From contig JAFEBI010000016.1 of assembly GCA_018242725.1 (NCBI GenBank), positions 12,237 through 76,236 of the forward strand: a stretch of DNA of 64,000 bases, given 5' to 3'. The notes under the pieces are model-generated. The model saw only the letters and a list, made by a program, of their open reading frames with translations, was not told where the DNA came from and ran no database searches. A program made the translations under genes and the position numbers. Below are positions 37,820 to 46,749 of the stretch, in pieces; the first letter of the stretch is position 1; every line of letters starts with the position of its first letter. This DNA is from Nitrospira sp. (lineage in GTDB: Bacteria; Nitrospirota; Nitrospiria; Nitrospirales; Nitrospiraceae).

Positions 37820-38482
37820 CTACGGACGCAGACCAGATTTCCCGGACCTCCGCCCCAGTTCTTCGTAAATGTCCTGCAAAGACAGGCCATGGTACCCCAG
37901 AACCATGAGTGTGTGAAAAAAAAGGTCAGCCACTTCGTATACAATTTCCTCTTTTTTGCCACCTTTCGACGCCAACAGCACCTCACCGGCCTCCTCTGCG
38001 ACTTTTTTCAAAATCTTGTCATGCCCCCCCTCGAATAGCTTCGCCGTATAGGATCCGGTCTGTGGGTTCGCGCGGCGGGCGAGAATCGTCCTCAACACCG
38101 ATTCCAGTATTCCCCCCGCTGCATCCTGCGTTTTCTCTCCTGTAACCAGGCCTTGTTCGTCCAGCTGTGAAAAGAAGCAGGCCCGTTCGCCTGTATGACA
38201 AGTCGGCCCGATTGGTTGTGCCTTGACTAAGACGGTATCCTGATCGCAATCGACGAACAGAGCTTTGACATGCAGTTTATGGCCAGAGGTTTCGCCTTTT
38301 TCCCAGAGTTTATTTCTGGACCGGCTCCAAAAGTGTACGGTTCTGGTTGCAACCGTCTTCGCCAACGCCTCCTGATTCATATACCCGAGCATCAACACTG
38401 TCCCGTCGAGCCAATCCTGAACCACGGCGGGAAGCAAGCCTTGTTGATCGAACTTAAATTGGTCAACCATTGCCTGGCTCAT
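37820..38482 (-). CDS. hisI: Bifunctional phosphoribosyl-AMP cyclohydrolase / phosphoribosyl-ATP pyrophosphatase HisIE
   Basis: Steps 2 and 3 of histidine synthesis in one protein. 220 residues from the ATG at 38482. HisI half: GTVLMLGYMNQEALAKT, TVHFWSRSRNKLWEKGETSGH, VDCDQDTVLV and zinc-ligand CHTGERACFF. HisE half: ILESVLRTILARRANPQTGSYT, LKKVAEEAGEVLLASK and VYEVADLFFHTLMVL with the metal-binding acidic residues. It starts 4 nt after the hisF stop. Confidence 0.97.
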   Translation of the reverse strand: MSQAMVDQFKFDQQGLLPAVVQDWLDGTVLMLGYMNQEALAKTVATRTVHFWSRSRNKLWEKGETSGHKLHVKALFVDCDQDTVLVKAQPIGPTCHTGERACFFSQLDEQGLVTGEKTQDAAGGILESVLRTILARRANPQTGSYTAKLFEGGHDKILKKVAEEAGEVLLASKGGKKEEIVYEVADLFFHTLMVLGYHGLSLQDIYEELGRRSGKSGLRP

Positions 38483-38486
38483 CGAT

Positions 38487-39269
38487 TCACGCCACCTGCG
38501 CCATGTTGTCCGACATACGGATCGGAACACCTCGCTCTTTCAAGTAGGTCTTCGCTTGGGAGATCGTATAGGTCCGAAAATGAAAAATGGAGGCAGCCAG
38601 GACGGCGTCCGCTTTCCCCTCCACGAATCCATCGTACAAATGCTCCAACGTTCCCACTCCACCCGATGCGATCACAGGAATCGACACCGCCCCGGACACC
38701 GTCGCCGTCAAGCCCAAATCATATCCGGTTTGACGACCATCCTGATCCATGCTGGTCAGTAAAATTTCACCGGCACCATACTGTTCCATTCGTCTCGCCC
38801 ACTCAACCACATCCAGCCCGGTCGGTTTTCGGCCTCCATGGGTGAAGATTTCCCATCGATTCTGCGCGACGGATTTCGCATCGATCGCGACGACGATGCA
38901 CTGCGTCCCAAATCGCTGCGCAGCTTCTCGAACGAACTCAGGCCGCTGAACCGCAGCAGTATTGATGCTGACCTTATCCGCTCCCGCATTCAATAAGGCT
39001 CGGATATCCTCGATCGTCCGCACACCGCCGCCGACCGTCACCGGCATAAAGACACAGGCTGCGGTCCGCTCAACGACATCAAGAATCGTCTTCCGGTTCT
39101 CATGGGAAGCGGTAATATCGAGGAAGCAGAGTTCGTCCGCCCCTTCGCGATCATATCCCACCGCAACTTCGACTGGATCACCTGCATCGCGAAGATTCAT
39201 AAAACTCACACCCTTGACCACGCGACCCTCTTTGACGTCAAGACAGGGGATGATGCGTTTGGTCAACAT
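38487..39269 (-). CDS. hisF: Imidazole glycerol phosphate synthase cyclase subunit HisF
   Basis: Cyclase half of the heterodimer with HisH; makes imidazole glycerol phosphate and AICAR. 260 residues from the ATG at 39269, which gives the family start [20 protein letters not shown]. Catalytic Asp residues lie in PCLDV and [15 protein letters not shown]; the phosphate sites are [10 protein letters not shown] and [12 protein letters not shown]. The frame continues upstream but lacks homology there. Confidence 0.98.
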   Translation of the reverse strand: MLTKRIIPCLDVKEGRVVKGVSFMNLRDAGDPVEVAVGYDREGADELCFLDITASHENRKTILDVVERTAACVFMPVTVGGGVRTIEDIRALLNAGADKVSINTAAVQRPEFVREAAQRFGTQCIVVAIDAKSVAQNRWEIFTHGGRKPTGLDVVEWARRMEQYGAGEILLTSMDQDGRQTGYDLGLTATVSGAVSIPVIASGGVGTLEHLYDGFVEGKADAVLAASIFHFRTYTISQAKTYLKERGVPIRMSDNMAQVA

Positions 39270-39290
39270 TGAGCCCCCTGAAGCGTGAGA

Positions 39291-39345
39291 CGTGAAAGGT
39301 AAAACGATTCTATTCCCAAAATCGTCCCAAGGCTTACCCTTTACC
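39291..39345. repeat. Imperfect hairpin between hisA and hisF
   Basis: GTGAAAGGTAA and ACGATT on the left pair with AATCGT and TTACCCTTTAC on the right, giving an interrupted stem. The right arm covers the end of hisA. The GTGAGACGTGAAAGG side is similar in wording to the repeat at 63903-63998, so it may be a short member of the same family or an mRNA-stabilising structure. Confidence 0.4.
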
Positions 39346-40059
39346 GAGGGACGCGACGGCAGATTGATAGTCGATTTTACCGTCATATAATGCTTTGCCC
39401 ACGATGGCCCCTTCAATCTTCGACCCAAGCGAGCGCACAGCCAGAAGATCTTCGGTCCGGCTGATCCCGCCTGATGCGATCACGGGGAACGCGGAGGACG
39501 CAGCAACTTCTTTCAACGCCAGGAGATTCGGCCCGTTTAACATGCCGTCCCGCGCAATATCCGTATAGATAACCGCCCCAATCGCAAGTTTGCTGACTTC
39601 GTTCAACAGATCGATCGCCTTCGTCTCAGATACTGCCGTCCAGCCTTTTACCGCAACCTTGCCGTCGCGCGCATCGAGGCCGAGCACGACTTGTCGGGGA
39701 AACTCGGTGCAGGCCTGCTCAAGAAATGCTCGATCCATAAGCGCGGCTGTTCCCAAGACCACACGAGACACGCCGGCATTCAGATACCGTCGGACGGTTT
39801 CAATCGTCCTAATTCCACCACCGACTTGAACATCGACCGTGACCGCCTTGTGAATCGCCTCGATCTGGGGCAAATTTTTAGGCTCACCCCCAACCGCACC
39901 ATTCAAATCGACGATATGAATAAGCCCGGCCCCGCACCCTTGCCATTTGCGGGCGACCCCAACCACATCCTCCGAATAGACCGTCTCAGCCGCCATATCG
40001 CCTTGACGCAATCGCACACACCGCCCATCTTTGAGGTCAATTGCAGGAATGACTAACAC
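39334..40059 (-). CDS. hisA: Phosphoribosylformimino-5-aminoimidazole carboxamide ribotide isomerase HisA
   Basis: Fourth step of histidine synthesis, a TIM-barrel isomerase. 241 residues: [20 protein letters not shown] with the catalytic Asp, the phosphate sites [18 protein letters not shown] and [14 protein letters not shown], and the second catalytic Asp in [19 protein letters not shown] start at 40059 is supported by GAGGAGAGG upstream. It lies 1 nt after the lipoprotein gene. Confidence 0.98.
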   Translation of the reverse strand: MLVIPAIDLKDGRCVRLRQGDMAAETVYSEDVVGVARKWQGCGAGLIHIVDLNGAVGGEPKNLPQIEAIHKAVTVDVQVGGGIRTIETVRRYLNAGVSRVVLGTAALMDRAFLEQACTEFPRQVVLGLDARDGKVAVKGWTAVSETKAIDLLNEVSKLAIGAVIYTDIARDGMLNGPNLLALKEVAASSAFPVIASGGISRTEDLLAVRSLGSKIEGAIVGKALYDGKIDYQSAVASLGKG

Positions 40060-40060
40060 G

Positions 40061-40810
40061 TTAGTGTTCCTCTCCTCTACCGAATGGAAATTCTTTCAGC
40101 ACCTCATCAACACCGTACTCTGCCAACTCCGCCGCCGTCACAAAGGACCACCGCCGCAAAAAGCCTAAGAGATCTTCCGTCATCGGCCGTTGCCGTTCAT
40201 AATACCCACCAGCCCAAAGCACTTGCCCATCGACAGCGATGACCTTCACCTGAAACCCGACGGTCGCCGGCGGATCGGCACCGAGCCGACTACCCACACG
40301 CTCTTGATACATCGACACAAGACCAATCAATGCCGCATCCGCCTTGAGTCGCTGCGCGACGGCGGCGGCGGCCTTTTCTGACGCCAGTTTGGGAAAGTCT
40401 GCATCCGCTGATGAGGCTCGCACGACATCACCGGGGGATACCACCTGAAGCCCTTTCCAATTCCGGAGATGCCTCCAGAAGAACTCCGTCACCTGCTCTG
40501 CCGCATATCCCGGCACAAGCATGGTTGTGGGGCTAAGCGGCTGTCTCTCCAACGGAACTCCCATGGAGATATCGGATCGGAGAATACTTTCCGGAGCTGG
40601 AATAAAGAGGTCATCCTGCCCTGATGACTGGGGAGTTGCGATCGATACAAACGGCATCAGTGCCATAGTACGAATCTGGTATCGAGACAATTCGGGCGCT
40701 GATTTGGTTGCAACTTTCGACCCACTGCAGCCCATCGCCATCCCCATGAATCCCGTCACAATAACCGCCAAAACCATGCGGAACAGCGAAGATCTCCCTC
40801 TCACTTCCAT
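40061..40810 (-). CDS. Putative lipoprotein of unknown function inside the his operon
   Basis: 249 residues. Signal peptide with lipobox (LAVIVTGFMGMAMGC, Cys about 28). The body has IRTMALMPFVSIATP, a helix-rich stretch (AEQVTEFFWRHLRNWKGLQVV) and QRLKADAALIGLVSMYQERVG followed by VDGQVLWAGGYYERQRP. This is the pattern of small outer-membrane-associated lipoproteins that resemble the TolB N-domain or GNA1162/LpoB. No function can be assigned. Its ATG overlaps the end of hisH by 10 nt and it ends 1 nt before hisA, so it is translationally coupled to histidine genes. Confidence 0.65.
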   Translation of the reverse strand: MEVRGRSSLFRMVLAVIVTGFMGMAMGCSGSKVATKSAPELSRYQIRTMALMPFVSIATPQSSGQDDLFIPAPESILRSDISMGVPLERQPLSPTTMLVPGYAAEQVTEFFWRHLRNWKGLQVVSPGDVVRASSADADFPKLASEKAAAAVAQRLKADAALIGLVSMYQERVGSRLGADPPATVGFQVKVIAVDGQVLWAGGYYERQRPMTEDLLGFLRRWSFVTAAELAEYGVDEVLKEFPFGRGEEH

Positions 40811-41409
40811 CTCCCAAAATTCTGGAGCAATTGCAACCCGACTGCCTGGCTCTTCTCAGGATGAAACTGACAGGCAACCACATTGTCTTTCCAGATACTG
40901 GAGGTAAAGGAAATGCCATAGTTCGTCCTAGTGGCAGTGATCTGGTGATCGGCCGGATCCACGAAAAAGGAATGGACAAAATACCAGTTTGCCCCGTCGG
41001 CGATGCCATTGAAGACAGGACAGGGGCTTTGGATCGCAACCTGATTCCATCCCATATGAGGCACCTTCAGCCGTTGCTCCCTGGGAAACGCTCGCACCCT
41101 CCCCGGAAACAGATCGAGGCCTGCATGCTTGCCGAATTCCTCACTCTCCGAAAACAGTAATTGAAATCCCAAGCAGATTCCCAAGAATGGTTTTCCAGAC
41201 TGGACCGCTGCCTTGATGGGTTCCACCAGTTCGTATTGCACCAGATTCGCCATGCAATCGCCAAACGCTCCAACGCCGGGCAACACAACATGACTCGCAC
41301 GATGAATAAGGTTTACATCACGGGTGATGATCGCCTGATAGCCCACAGCCTCAAAGGCTTTGGAGACACTCCGCAGATTTCCCATTCCATAATCAATAAT
41401 GGCAATCAT
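40801..41409 (-). CDS. hisH: Imidazole glycerol phosphate synthase glutaminase subunit HisH
   Basis: Class I glutamine amidotransferase that supplies ammonia to HisF. 202 residues from MIAIIDYGMGNLRSV. The nucleophile elbow is FLGICLGFQLLF (Cys), and the His-Glu pair is in VACQFHPEKSQAVG. The start at 41409 matches the family N-terminus. In this window hisH is separated from hisB by about 2.7 kb holding a dead transposase and an acyltransferase gene. Confidence 0.97.
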   Translation of the reverse strand: MIAIIDYGMGNLRSVSKAFEAVGYQAIITRDVNLIHRASHVVLPGVGAFGDCMANLVQYELVEPIKAAVQSGKPFLGICLGFQLLFSESEEFGKHAGLDLFPGRVRAFPREQRLKVPHMGWNQVAIQSPCPVFNGIADGANWYFVHSFFVDPADHQITATRTNYGISFTSSIWKDNVVACQFHPEKSQAVGLQLLQNFGRWK

Positions 41410-41539
41410 AGTTCTTCCAAATATGAGAAAGAGCCGTAACAATACCGCAACTGAGAGGATCCTGCCACTGGGATTCGCTCATCCCGGATTCCGCTGTAGA
41501 GATACAATTCCGGTGAGGCCCTGGTCCTTTGATGTGAGG

Positions 41540-42282
41540 GTCGCGTCCATTTGCGTGACCATTTCCGCGGCAAAGGGCACACAGGTGACGACGACGTGGT
41601 ACGTGTAGCCCGGACAGTCGATCAACCGACGCCCCCGCGCCTCGGGATGTTCGGCCGGCGTCTGACATCGACACACACCGGCGGGACTGCCCTCGTCAGG
41701 CCGGCAAGGTGGCCCATAAGAGCCGCCGCCGCTCACTCACCCAGGCCACCAACGGATGATGGGAGGGCTAGCCGTATTTGATCGGATTGTGCCTCTTCGG
41801 ACTCCCGGCCTGCTCGCTATACCGACAGAAGACCGTCGAGTCCAAATCCAGCGTATGCCCCAGTAGAATCGGCCACATCCCTCCCAATAACATCCGCATC
41901 CGGCCTCCGACACCTCGGTCGTCAGTCGATCCGTGAAGCTCGAGAAGAACTGTCGCAGTGTATCGGGGGAGGGAACCCGAGGCAGGCCGAGCCGCTGTGG
42001 CAACAACGGATCACGGCGATAGCGGGTCATGTGCTCGAAGCATTCGGCACCCAAAGCGAGCCCATATCACCAAGCCAGCAGCATGTCCACGGCAGGAATC
42101 TGACTGTTGGAAATCTTGGCAAAGAGGATCAACAGTGAGACGAGTGCCGTACGCCGCCCGATCAGTTCGAAGTACAGCCGGAGCAGAAGATATCTCGCCC
42201 GCACGGTGTCGGCGGTCGGTGAACGCGAAGCGGATCTTCGGGTAAAGCGGTGATGCTGGAGCTGGGCGATCACGCATGCCAA
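41540..42282 (-). pseudogene. Decayed IS1380-type transposase
   Basis: Pieces of an IS1380-family transposase in order on the minus strand, spread over several frames: PAVDMLLAW, a TGA at about 42067, GLALGAECFEHMTRYRRDPL, GLPRVPSPDTLRQFF, then after a frameshift LDLDSTVFCRYSEQ and HNPIKYG, a TAG at 41768-41770 where Arg is expected, PSHHPLVAWV, and a distant C-terminal piece PGYTYHVVVTCVPF. The middle carrying the later catalytic positions is missing, and no terminal inverted repeats were found. 42299-42569 shows nothing else. Confidence 0.72.
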
Positions 42283-42569
42283 CCTCCTGTGTCGACACGC
42301 GAAATTGGCTGTCGATTCTAGCTCAATTCAGATCAACTGCAAAATTCGGGTTAATCACGACGGGCATTAACAGGTTGCTGAGCTGGCTCGATGCAGCCCC
42401 GAACAATCATAGAAGAAAATTCTCTCTACTTGATCGCACCGGACACAAGTCCACTCACCACACATCTAACCCGTATATCCAGTACTGATGCCAGGCTAAC
42501 GTAAACGAGGAAAGGCAAGAAACGTGAGAAGAACCTTATGCAGCTTGGGTAGGCAACTGTCTTCCAGTG

Positions 42570-43787
42570 TCATTCTGATGTGCGCTTATCAATCGGTTTC
42601 TGATCCTGTCTGGCGATTTGACCGAGTCTCCACGCAGGCCTCTCCACTAGAAATTTGAGAATCGGCACCCTAGTTAGCGCAAGTACGAATACTACTGTCG
42701 CACCGTATACCATCATGCCTAACAATAGCCCCCACAATGGGACCTTGTCGGACAATTTCCACACGAATGGAGTAATGCTATACAGCACAAAGACATGTGC
42801 AACATAGATTCCCAAGGTCAACTGCCCAAGGAACGGGAAGGGAGTTGACCGTCCCAGTTGAGGCTTCGTGAGAGCCAGCTGAAATATCCCGAGACTGAAG
42901 AGTATCCCTCCCAAAAAGGCATGTCCCTTAATAGCCTGCATCGAGCTATGGAGCATCATGTTCATTACTGTGCCTTCCATTACTGCGACGGCATAGCCAA
43001 CTAAAATCAAACTCCATGCCATGGTCGTTGAAAACGACTCTCGTCGTTCCGCAAGCCATCCACCCATGGCAACAAGAGGAATGGCGATGATCCATTGCCC
43101 AAGAGGGATAGGAGCATTGAGCAAATTTCTCGATGTACTTTCCTCCGCAAGAATCAATACATAGATGCCTGCGGCAAAGAGCGCCAGGTGTCTTTGTAAC
43201 TTACCTATAGCCACCAATGTCAGGATAGCCAAACTAAATATAAGCGCAGGAAGAAACCAGAGATGCCAAACTGGGCGAGCCCCTTCGATGAAAATCCAGA
43301 GATGCCGAGACTCCAGCAACTGAATATTCTTCAGAGCCTCGGCATAAAACGGCTGCCATAAACCCTGATGAAGAACCTCGGCTGGCCAATCAGGTGGCGT
43401 CACGGTGTAAATACACAGCCAAATAAGAAGTATCCATGCTAGGGGAGACGCATACCGATGGAACTGAGCCGCAGGATTTCCCTGTGTCAAAACCGATCGC
43501 TGGAAGAAATAGCCGGCCGTAATGAAGAAATATGGTACCCCCATCCACCAGACGAGATAGCCATTGAGGACGACGAAGAAATTACCATCGGCGAACTGCG
43601 AGAGACTTGACAGAAAGTGAGTATGCCAGAGAATCACCGAGAAGATGGCCAATACTCGGAAACTCTCGATACTGGGGATACGTGTCGAAATTTGTTCGCT
43701 TGTATGGGTTGGCGCAACGAGAGACCAGAGTGTGGCTCGCCAATCTTTCACCGGGAACAAATCCGTGACGCTACGCAAGCCTTCCAT
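42570..43787 (-). CDS. Membrane acyltransferase 3 family protein (OafA/YrhL-like)
   Basis: Integral membrane O-acyltransferase, probably modifying a cell-surface glycan. About 405 residues with some ten hydrophobic segments. The hallmark N-terminal stretch is IPSIESFRVLAIFSVILWHTHFL with the conserved Arg and His, followed by GVPYFFITAGYFFQRS. The central RPVWHLWFLPALIFSLAIL and the C-terminal GQLTLGIYVAHVFVLY also fit. The frame opens at a GTG at 43904, but that extra leader does not resemble the family; the ATG at 43787 is preferred, though uncertain. The gene separates hisB from hisH. Confidence 0.8.
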   Translation of the reverse strand: MEGLRSVTDLFPVKDWRATLWSLVAPTHTSEQISTRIPSIESFRVLAIFSVILWHTHFLSSLSQFADGNFFVVLNGYLVWWMGVPYFFITAGYFFQRSVLTQGNPAAQFHRYASPLAWILLIWLCIYTVTPPDWPAEVLHQGLWQPFYAEALKNIQLLESRHLWIFIEGARPVWHLWFLPALIFSLAILTLVAIGKLQRHLALFAAGIYVLILAEESTSRNLLNAPIPLGQWIIAIPLVAMGGWLAERRESFSTTMAWSLILVGYAVAVMEGTVMNMMLHSSMQAIKGHAFLGGILFSLGIFQLALTKPQLGRSTPFPFLGQLTLGIYVAHVFVLYSITPFVWKLSDKVPLWGLLLGMMVYGATVVFVLALTRVPILKFLVERPAWRLGQIARQDQKPIDKRTSE

Positions 43788-43946
43788 CTGAGCTCGTCCC
43801 TTACTTGACGGTAAGGAAATATATCTCCTTCCACCTCGTACTAGTATCCCACTAAAGGTTGGAACTGCCCACCAGGCAATCCCTGAATGATCGACCTGCG
43901 ACACCTGATGAAGTAAGAAATCAAAACTTGTAGATTCTCTGGACGA

Positions 43947-43972
43947 GAAAGTCTCCGGCTACGGAGACTTTC
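43947..43972. terminator. Perfect 11-bp hairpin downstream of hisB
   Basis: GAAAGTCTCCG-GCTA-CGGAGACTTTC. On the minus strand the stem is followed by only a short T-rich run, so it is either a weak terminator ending the hisGDB transcript or a structural element before the acyltransferase gene. The remainder of 43788-44156 holds nothing recognisable. Confidence 0.45.
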
Positions 43973-44156
43973 AAACTGGGCAGGAAAATTGAAAACGCAA
44001 GTGACACAACAGAAAATCTTACGGCATCCCGGACGAGGGATTTATGAGAATGAGGATGGAAGACTCAGCCCGGGAAGGCTGCTACGCTGTGGCCACACCG
44101 ACTCTCATCACAACAGGAACTCTTGACCCAGGATTGAGACAAAACCCCTGGCACTA

Positions 44157-44765
44157 TCATAATGTACCCTTTGTCGAGAGGACATTCCCGGCCAACCGCT
44201 CTTCCGGCATTGTCGCCTGATCCAGCGCCTTGGCGAGCGCCTTGAAGATGGCTTCCATAATGTGGTGCGGATTGCGTCCATAGAGCAGATTCACATGTAG
44301 ATTGAGCCCCCCATGGGTGACAAAGGCCTGAAAAAAGTCTTCAAAGAGGCCGAGATCGAATGCTTTGATCTTCCGATCTGGTAACACCACATTATAGACA
44401 AGAAACGGTCGGCCGCTGAGATCAATGGTCACTTGCGCCAAGGTTTCATCAAGCGGCGCCGAAGCAAATCCAAATCGTTTGATTCCCGCTTTTTCCCCCA
44501 GAGCCTGGTGCAACGCCTTCCCCATAACGATCCCAACGTCCTCAACCGTATGGTGTTCGTCTATATCGAGGTCGCCCTTCGCCTGCACCGTGAGATCGAA
44601 GAAACCATGCTTGGCAAGAAGCTCTAGCATGTGGTCAAAGAAGCGTATGCCGGTGTCGATGGTCCCCTGTCCATTCCCATCCAAGGTCCACTCGACACGA
44701 ATGTCGGTTTCCTTGGTCGCACGATGGACACTCGCCTGTCGAGGTGCTGATCCGTTCTTCTTCAT
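44157..44765 (-). CDS. hisB: Imidazoleglycerol-phosphate dehydratase HisB
   Basis: Mn-dependent dehydratase, step 6 of histidine synthesis. 202 residues, monofunctional (no phosphatase domain). The two duplicated metal-binding halves are visible: FFDHMLELLAKHGFFDL and DIDEHHTVEDVGIVMGKAL, then FFQAFVTHGGLNLHV and GRNPHHIMEAIFKALAKAL. Its ATG overlaps hisD's stop by 4 nt. Last gene of hisG-hisD-hisB before the interrupted region. Confidence 0.98.
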   Translation of the reverse strand: MKKNGSAPRQASVHRATKETDIRVEWTLDGNGQGTIDTGIRFFDHMLELLAKHGFFDLTVQAKGDLDIDEHHTVEDVGIVMGKALHQALGEKAGIKRFGFASAPLDETLAQVTIDLSGRPFLVYNVVLPDRKIKAFDLGLFEDFFQAFVTHGGLNLHVNLLYGRNPHHIMEAIFKALAKALDQATMPEERLAGNVLSTKGTL

Positions 44766-46045
44766 AAAAACCTGCTCTGAGCCGATTTTGCGTGGGCATC
44801 AAACCCTTCGATCTGAGCAAGTCGAATCAAAGGATCTTTGACTTTGGCTAATGCCTGCTTCGTGTAATGCACGATGTTACTGACCTTCACATAGTCATTG
44901 ACGGACAGTGGGGAAAAGAACCGGGCTGTTCCCCCGGTCGGTAACACATGGTTCGGCCCAGCAATATAGTCGGCAACCGACGGCGGCGTGTACCGCCCCA
45001 AAAACAAGGCACCGGCATGACGAATCTGCTCCAAATAATCGAACGGATTGTCGACGGAAAGCGTGAGGTGTTCCGCCGCAATTTCATTGGCCACCGCAAT
45101 CGCCTCACCCAGCGTAGGGACAACGAAGGCGACCGCGTGCTGTGCAATCGCCTTTGAGGCAATCTTCTGCCTCTGAAGCCCTTTTAATTGAGACTCGATC
45201 AATTTCGAAACGTCTTTTGCCAATCGCTCCGATGTGGTCACTAGAAACACCTGCGCCTCTTCGTCATGCTCCGCTTCACAGAGCAAATCGGCAGCGACAT
45301 GCGCTGGCTTCGCCTCGTCATCAGCCACAACCAGGAGCTCGCTGGGACCTGCCACCATGTCGATTCCTACGGTGCCGTAGAGCAACCGCTTGGCCGTCGC
45401 CACATAAATATTCCCCGGTCCAACGATCTTGTCGACCTTCGCGATGGTTTTTGTTCCGTACGCAAGCGCGGCGATGGCCTGAACGCCCCCCACGCGATAA
45501 ATCTCCGTCACCCCGGCGATATCAGCCGCAACCAGCAGGTAGGGATTAATCCCCTCCTTCTGCGGTGGCGTAACCATCACAATGCGCGGGACGCCAGCCA
45601 CTTTGGCTGGGATCGCACACATCAGAACAGAAGACGGGTAGACAGCTTTCCCACCAGGCACATAGACCCCAACTGCATCGACCGGCCCAATGACCTGCCC
45701 TAGAGTCGCATCCCCGTCCTGATACATCCAGGTTTTCGTCCGTTGCCGCTCATGAAACGCGGTCACCCGCTCAGCGGCCAGACGCAGTGCATCACCTTCC
45801 TCTTTTCTGATATGGAAATAGGCGTTTTTGACCTCCTCCGGTGTGACCCGTACCATTTCAGGCTTGAGTATCACCTTGTCAAATTGCGCCGTATAGCGAA
45901 AGACCGCCTTATCGCCACCTCGCTCAACGGTTTGCAGAATGGTGCGTACGGTTTTTTCAACGGCGGCCCCTGTGGTCCGCCCTCGCAGCGCAGCCCTTTT
46001 CAAGGCTGGAAGAAAGTTTCGATCAGCTTGGGTAACAATTTTCAT
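44762..46045 (-). CDS. hisD: Histidinol dehydrogenase HisD
   Basis: NAD-dependent four-electron oxidation of histidinol to histidine, zinc enzyme. 427 residues. Conserved stretches: VGVYVPGGKAVYPSSVLM, VDKIVGPGNIYVATAKRLL, GIDMVAGPSELLVVADDEA with adjacent DLLCEAEHDEEAQ, and the C-terminal AEHLTLSVDNP followed by GPNHVLPTGGTARFFSPLS. It overlaps hisG by 4 nt and hisB by 4 nt. Confidence 0.98.
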   Translation of the reverse strand: MKIVTQADRNFLPALKRAALRGRTTGAAVEKTVRTILQTVERGGDKAVFRYTAQFDKVILKPEMVRVTPEEVKNAYFHIRKEEGDALRLAAERVTAFHERQRTKTWMYQDGDATLGQVIGPVDAVGVYVPGGKAVYPSSVLMCAIPAKVAGVPRIVMVTPPQKEGINPYLLVAADIAGVTEIYRVGGVQAIAALAYGTKTIAKVDKIVGPGNIYVATAKRLLYGTVGIDMVAGPSELLVVADDEAKPAHVAADLLCEAEHDEEAQVFLVTTSERLAKDVSKLIESQLKGLQRQKIASKAIAQHAVAFVVPTLGEAIAVANEIAAEHLTLSVDNPFDYLEQIRHAGALFLGRYTPPSVADYIAGPNHVLPTGGTARFFSPLSVNDYVKVSNIVHYTKQALAKVKDPLIRLAQIEGFDAHAKSAQSRFL

Positions 46046-46740
46046 GAACGAACCATCTTTTTCTTGTGCGCCTGGGTCGTCGCCGGACGACCGTTGCCGT
46101 ATGACGGTTGCTCACTCGGGACCACGGCACGGAGTCTCCGAATCAACGTCATCAACGGCTCCTGTTTCAGGCGCAGACTTGCCCGATTGACGATAAAACG
46201 AGCGGTCGATCTGGCTATTACTTCAACTTCCACCAAATCATGGGCCTTGAGGGTGCTGCCCGTCTCGACCAAATCAACGATTCGATCGGCCAACCCGACG
46301 ACCGGCGCGAGCTCGATCGAGCCATAGAGCTTGATGATCTCAACAGGAACCCCCCGCGCATTAAAATAGCGTTCACTAATCCGGGGGTATTTTGTTGCAA
46401 TCCGAACTTTTGGCGATAACCGAGAACCAGCTCCTTCCCCTTGGAGGGCCGCGACGGCGATTCTACACGCTCCAAACCCTAAATCCAATGGTTCGTATAC
46501 GTCACTTTCCTGTTCCATCAATACGTCTTTCCCGACAATGCCGGCGTCCGCCCCACCGTACTCCACATAGGTCGGCACGTCGCTCGGACGAACAATGAGA
46601 AAGGTCATATCATGCTCCGGACTGACGAAGATCAGCCGCCGGCTCTCCGCAGAGAGCCCGGCAATTGCATAGCCAGCTCGTCGAAAGAGGTCCAGCGCAG
46701 ACTCGATAAGCTTTCCTTTTGACAGCGCAATCGTCAACAT
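46042..46740 (-). CDS. hisG: ATP phosphoribosyltransferase HisG
   Basis: First, feedback-regulated step of histidine synthesis. 232 residues, the short HisG form (HisGS) that lacks the C-terminal regulatory domain. Motifs: LTIALSKGKLIESALDLFRRAG, the PRPP-type YVEYGGADAGIVGKDVL and VDLVETGSTLKAHDLVEVE. Short HisG normally needs HisZ as a regulatory partner, and none is in this window. It starts 9 nt after murA. Confidence 0.96.
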   Translation of the reverse strand: MLTIALSKGKLIESALDLFRRAGYAIAGLSAESRRLIFVSPEHDMTFLIVRPSDVPTYVEYGGADAGIVGKDVLMEQESDVYEPLDLGFGACRIAVAALQGEGAGSRLSPKVRIATKYPRISERYFNARGVPVEIIKLYGSIELAPVVGLADRIVDLVETGSTLKAHDLVEVEVIARSTARFIVNRASLRLKQEPLMTLIRRLRAVVPSEQPSYGNGRPATTQAHKKKMVRS

Positions 46741-46749
46741 CGACCACCT

